This document shows positions 61,202 through 64,000 of a DNA stretch of 64,000 nucleotides, in pieces. The notes beneath the pieces are model-generated. The model searched no databases and was not told the origin of the DNA. It worked only from the letters and a program-made list of their open reading frames with translations. Origin of the DNA: CAWKGV01 sp963849305 (lineage in GTDB: Bacteria > Pseudomonadota > Alphaproteobacteria > Acetobacterales > Acetobacteraceae); contig CAWKGV010000005.1 of the NCBI GenBank assembly GCA_963849305.1, positions 62,001 through 126,000 of the forward strand, written 5' to 3'. The translations under genes were made by a program, and so were the position numbers. Within the stretch, counting starts at the first letter, position 1. Each line of letters opens with the position of its first letter.

Positions 61202-62579
61202 TCAGTGCCCGGTCGGCGCGATGCGCCAAATCGTGCCGTTGCCATCCTCGGTGAGCAGCAAGGCGCCGTCGTGGGCCACGGCCACGCCCACCGGGCGACC
61301 CCAGACCGCGTCGTTGTTGATCACGAAGCCAGTCAGGAAGTCCTCGTAAGTGCCCTCCGGCACGCCGCCCCGCAGATGGATGCGCACTACCTTGTAGCCG
61401 GTGCGCAAATGCCGGTTCCACGAGCCGTGAAGGGCCACGAAGGCGTCGCCCCGATACGCCGCCGGGAAGGACGCCGGCCCTTGTCCCTCATAGAAGGTGA
61501 TCCCGAGCGGGGCGGAGTGCGGTTGGATCAGCACGTCCGGGACGGTGGCGTGGCCGGCGAGGTCCGGACGCTCGCCGCGGTGGCGCGGGTCTTGATGGTC
61601 GCCGATGTAATACCAGGGCCAACCGTAGAACGCGCCCGGCCGCACATGCGTCGCATAATCGGGCGGCAGATTGTCGCCGAGCCCGTCGCGCTCGTTGGTC
61701 GCGCACCACGGCGCGCCGTTTCCGGGCTCAATCGCCAGTCCCACGCAATTGCGCAGGCCGGTCGCGAAGACCCGGCCATCGTGCCCCTCGGGGTCAAAAG
61801 TCAGCACGTCGGCGCGCAACGTCTCGTCGCCCCAGGCGGAGCCGAGCCCGTATCGCCCATCATGTTGGCGAATCTGTTCCGGGGTGGGATGCGCCGGCAT
61901 ATCGGCATCGACGTTCGAACCCGAGCCGACCGAGACGTACATCCGCCGCCCGTCGGGGCTGAACGCCAGGTCGCGCGTCGAGTGGCCGCCAGTCTCGGGA
62001 GCGAGTTGGGGCACAATGGTCTGTGCCGACCCGCTCGGCCGCAGGTCGCCGGGCCGCCAGGGGAAGCGCAGCACGCGATTGACCTCGGCCACATAGACGA
62101 AGCGAGGGTTCGGTCCGGGCGGATAAAAGGCGATGCCGAACGGCTGATCCAGCCCGTCGGCGAACACCTGCTCGACGCTGGGCCGCGCGGCTCCGTCGGC
62201 GGCGCGCATGATCCGCACCCGGCCGGCTCGGGTCTCGGCTACGAAGATGTCGCCGTTGGGCGCGACGCGAATCACGCGCGGGCCGCTAAGCCCGCCGGCG
62301 AACTGCGCCACGGCAAAGCCCGGGCGGCACGTGCAGCCTCGCTTCGGCGGGTCGTGCCACCACGTCGGGGGCGTTACCGGCCGAGCCGGTGGCGTACGGC
62401 GGCGGCATATCGGCTGGCGTGATCAGGCGCCGCACGCCGGGCGCGGCGGTTTCCCACCCGCCATACGCCGCCGCCCCTGTGCGGACGGCGGCCGGGCTCT
62501 CCTGGGCCGAACCCATCGCCGGGGCAAATACCAGCCCGGCGAGCAGAAGCGACAGGAATGGGCCGGGTCGAGCCGTCAT
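61202..62579 (-). CDS. PQQ-type sugar dehydrogenase (sorbosone dehydrogenase-like), frameshifted
   Basis: Six-bladed propeller enzyme of the soluble glucose/sorbosone dehydrogenase group, about 458 residues. The first frame has a Sec signal (FLSLLLAGLVFAPAMGSAQ), LITPADMPPPYATGSAGNAP, RLHVPPG; an extra base in the CCC run near 62319-62321 breaks it and FAVAQFAGGLSGPRVIRVAP resumes. Propeller features: DIFVAETRAGRVRI, VYVAEVNRVLRFPW, CATNERDGLGDNLPPDY, FYGWPWYYIGDH and HGSWNR. It acts in the periplasm, oxidising a sugar or aldose with PQQ as cofactor. Start at 62579 (MTARPGPFLS). Confidence 0.85.
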
Positions 62580-62717
62580 GGCATGGCGCTCCGTTGAGGT
62601 CCGGGGTGGTGCGGGGCAGGTTGCGACGCGCGGCGCGCCGTCAAGCCCGCGCAACGAGGCTTGACCTCGGCGGACCGCTGGCCGTCAGTTTCGCGCACCA
62701 AGCAGGAGTCACCGCCG

Positions 62718-63295
62718 ATGAGCGAGACGGTCGAACTGAGGATCACCGACCGGCGGTCGTTCGCCGATGGCCAGGCATTCGAGACCGGCGGCCCTTATGA
62801 ACGCATAGTTGGGCGCGCGCTCTTCTCGGTTGATCCCCGTGGGCCGGAGAACGCCTTTGTGGTCGATCTCGACCACGCGCCGGTCGATCCGGCCGGCCGC
62901 GTCTCCTTCGCGGCCGACTTCATGCTGCTGAAACCATGCGAGATGGCACAGTCGAACCGCCGCCTGTTCTTCGATTACGGCAACCGGGGCCACAAGCGGG
63001 CGCTGCAATTCTTCAACGATGCGCCGGCGAGCAACGATCCGCTGACGCTCGCCGACGCCGGCAACGGCTTCTTGATGGCCGGGGCTACGTGGTGGCCTGG
63101 CTCGCCTGGGAAGGTGATCTCCTGCCGGGCGATGGGCGGATGGTGCTCGATCTGCCGGTGGCGACCGATGGCGGGCAGCCGATCACCGGGCTGGTGCGGA
63201 TCGAGTATGTCCTCGACCAGCCTGGCGTGACCACCCTGCCGCTCTCGGGCAAGGCGGCGGCGCGGAGCTATAATACCAACGGCCCCTGGCTCTGA
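62718..63295 (+). pseudogene. Alpha/beta-hydrolase domain protein, frameshifted and truncated
   Basis: N-terminal third of an Abhydrolase_10-type protein (usual length about 450-500+): SETVELRITDRRSFADGQAF, DYGNRGHKRALQFFNDAP and NDPLTLADAGNGFLM. A one-base loss near 63085 shifts the frame; RGYVVAWLAWEGDLLPGDGR then LVRIEYVLDQPGVTTLPLSG follows, and the protein stops at 63295 after SYNTNGPWL, where a REP palindrome begins. The catalytic Ser/His part is missing. A GGAGTC site precedes the ATG at 62718. Nonfunctional. Confidence 0.75.
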
Positions 63296-63308
63296 CCTCT
63301 CGTCCGTC

Positions 63309-63330
63309 ATGGTCGGCGAAGGCCGACCAT
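63309..63330. repeat. REP-like palindrome
   Basis: ATGGTCGGC-gaag-GCCGACCAT, a 9-bp stem typical of alphaproteobacterial REP sequences, starting 14 bases after the truncated hydrolase stop. A second, weaker inverted repeat (ATCCTC/GAGGAT, 63368-63389) follows, again typical of REP pairs. The remainder of 63331-63523 shows no gene. Confidence 0.65.
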
Positions 63331-63523
63331 CCACGACTTCCTCGCTCTGACGCGAAGAAAGTCATGGATCCTCCGCATTCGCCGAGGATGACAGTAGGGT
63401 CGAACGGCCGATTCAATGGGCCGGTGGTAAAAGACGGTTTCGCTCGACACCAGCCGCGCGGCTCACCCGGCGTCGACCGCCTGAAAATATGGCCTCTGCC
63501 GGCCCAGGATTGGTCGCGCGCCC

Positions 63524-64000
63524 CTACAACGTCCGCCGCGAGCGGCCACGGCCCAGCGCCTCGCGCAGTAGCGGGCCGGCGGCGACCAGGATCAGGATGC
63601 CGCCCCAGATGGCGAGCGTGAGGAACTGGCTGAGGTTGAGCAAATTGAACGCCGAGCCGATCAGCTGCAACACGATCAGCGCCAGCACCAGGCCGCTCAC
63701 ACGGCCGAAGCCGCCCATCGGATCGATCCCACCAAGGACCGCCGCGAGGATAGTGACGAGCAGGTAGCTTTGGCCGTAGTCGGCGTTGGCGGAGTTGAAT
63801 CGCGCCATCATCAGCAGCCCCGCCACGGCCGCCAGCAAGCTGGCGAGCAGATAGACCCGCAGCAGCACGCCGGGAGTGTCGATGCCGGAGAACCGGCTGG
63901 CGCGTTCGTTCGAGCCAATCATGCCGATGCTGATGCCGAGCGGCGAGCGGCCGAGCATCACCGCGATCGGGATCGCGGTTGCGCAGAACACGAAGAGCGG
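63524..64000 (-). CDS. Sugar ABC transporter permease, RbsC-type (N-terminus beyond window)
   Basis: C-terminal 158 residues of a ribose/xylose-type permease. They contain SPLGISIGMIGSNERASRFS then GIDTPGVLLRVYLLASLLAA, ARFNSANADYGQSYLLVTIL and AAVLGGIDPMGGFGRVSGLV, the conserved loop that contacts the ATPase and the last membrane segments. The frame is open to the window edge. The other subunits must lie to the right. Confidence 0.88.
   Translation of the reverse strand, partial: PLFVFCATAIPIAVMLGRSPLGISIGMIGSNERASRFSGIDTPGVLLRVYLLASLLAAVAGLLMMARFNSANADYGQSYLLVTILAAVLGGIDPMGGFGRVSGLVLALIVLQLIGSAFNLLNLSQFLTLAIWGGILILVAAGPLLREALGRGRSRRTL

Overview
The window is GC-rich DNA (by eye about two thirds G+C) from an alphaproteobacterium. 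The evidence is the holB-metG-tatD-phosphonate-type metallo-hydrolase order, a ScfR-type regulator divergent from isocitrate lyase, REP palindromes of the alphaproteobacterial type, BrnT/BrnA, DUF1028/Liv uptake genes and a tkt-gap-pgk operon. PQQ-type sugar dehydrogenase, GMC oxidoreductase and gluconate-dehydrogenase-subunit-3 genes suggest Acetobacteraceae or another Rhodospirillales relative; this is inference without a database search. No tRNA, rRNA or CRISPR array was seen.

Layout. 1-4.6 kb: the end of a DUF29 gene facing a four-gene housekeeping operon (holB, metG, tatD, MBL hydrolase). 4.7-9.0 kb: a very large double hybrid histidine kinase, split by one indel. 9.1-14 kb: two adjacent ISNCY-type insertion sequences, both with broken transposases, an orphan third right end, and two small genes (Cys-rich, SFPASDPP-motif). 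14-20.5 kb: an enolase-superfamily gene, a secreted Gly-rich repeat protein, a DehI-like dehalogenase, a MarR/membrane-protein pair with shared operator-like sites, gene-tail remnants, an IS5 remnant, and a ribB-flavin reductase pair that is frameshifted in both genes. 20.5-27.6 kb: a catabolic cluster (DUF4387, AtuA/DUF1446, FMN monooxygenase, solute-binding protein, MmgE/PrpD, LysR). 27.7-30.7 kb: ScfR-type regulator divergent from isocitrate lyase. 30.8-39.8 kb: a long minus-strand uptake and catabolism cluster (DUF3237, 3-hydroxyisobutyrate-type dehydrogenase, AMP-dependent acyl-CoA ligase, DUF1028, then binding protein, LivH, a LivM-LivG fusion and LivF). 39.9-42.9 kb: serine hydrolase, IS3 remnant, BrnT/BrnA, small secreted proteins. 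42.9-47.2 kb: tkt-gap-pgk. 47.5-51.8 kb: aromatic-ring FAD monooxygenase, lipoprotein, second SFPASDPP protein, SDR, DUF6496 and YciE/DUF892 stress-type genes. 52-58.2 kb: a tightly packed operon of TPP enzyme, enolase-superfamily dehydratase, internally duplicated membrane protein, gluconate-dehydrogenase subunit 3 and GMC oxidoreductase. 58.2-62.6 kb: two-domain cold-shock protein, DUF442-type phosphatase, bicupin, PQQ-type sugar dehydrogenase. The right edge holds a truncated hydrolase and the end of a sugar ABC permease.

A striking property is the number of single-base indels: at least fifteen genes need one or more to restore a conserved reading frame, usually an extra or missing C/G in a short GC run, with the downstream frame still open and conserved up to its native stop. 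Either the assembly carries indel errors or the accessory genome is very recently decaying. The core genes (holB, metG, tkt, gap, pgk) are intact. Where only such an indel breaks a gene, it is given as a CDS spanning the reconstructed frame, with the break stated; IS remnants and truncated copies are given as pseudogenes.
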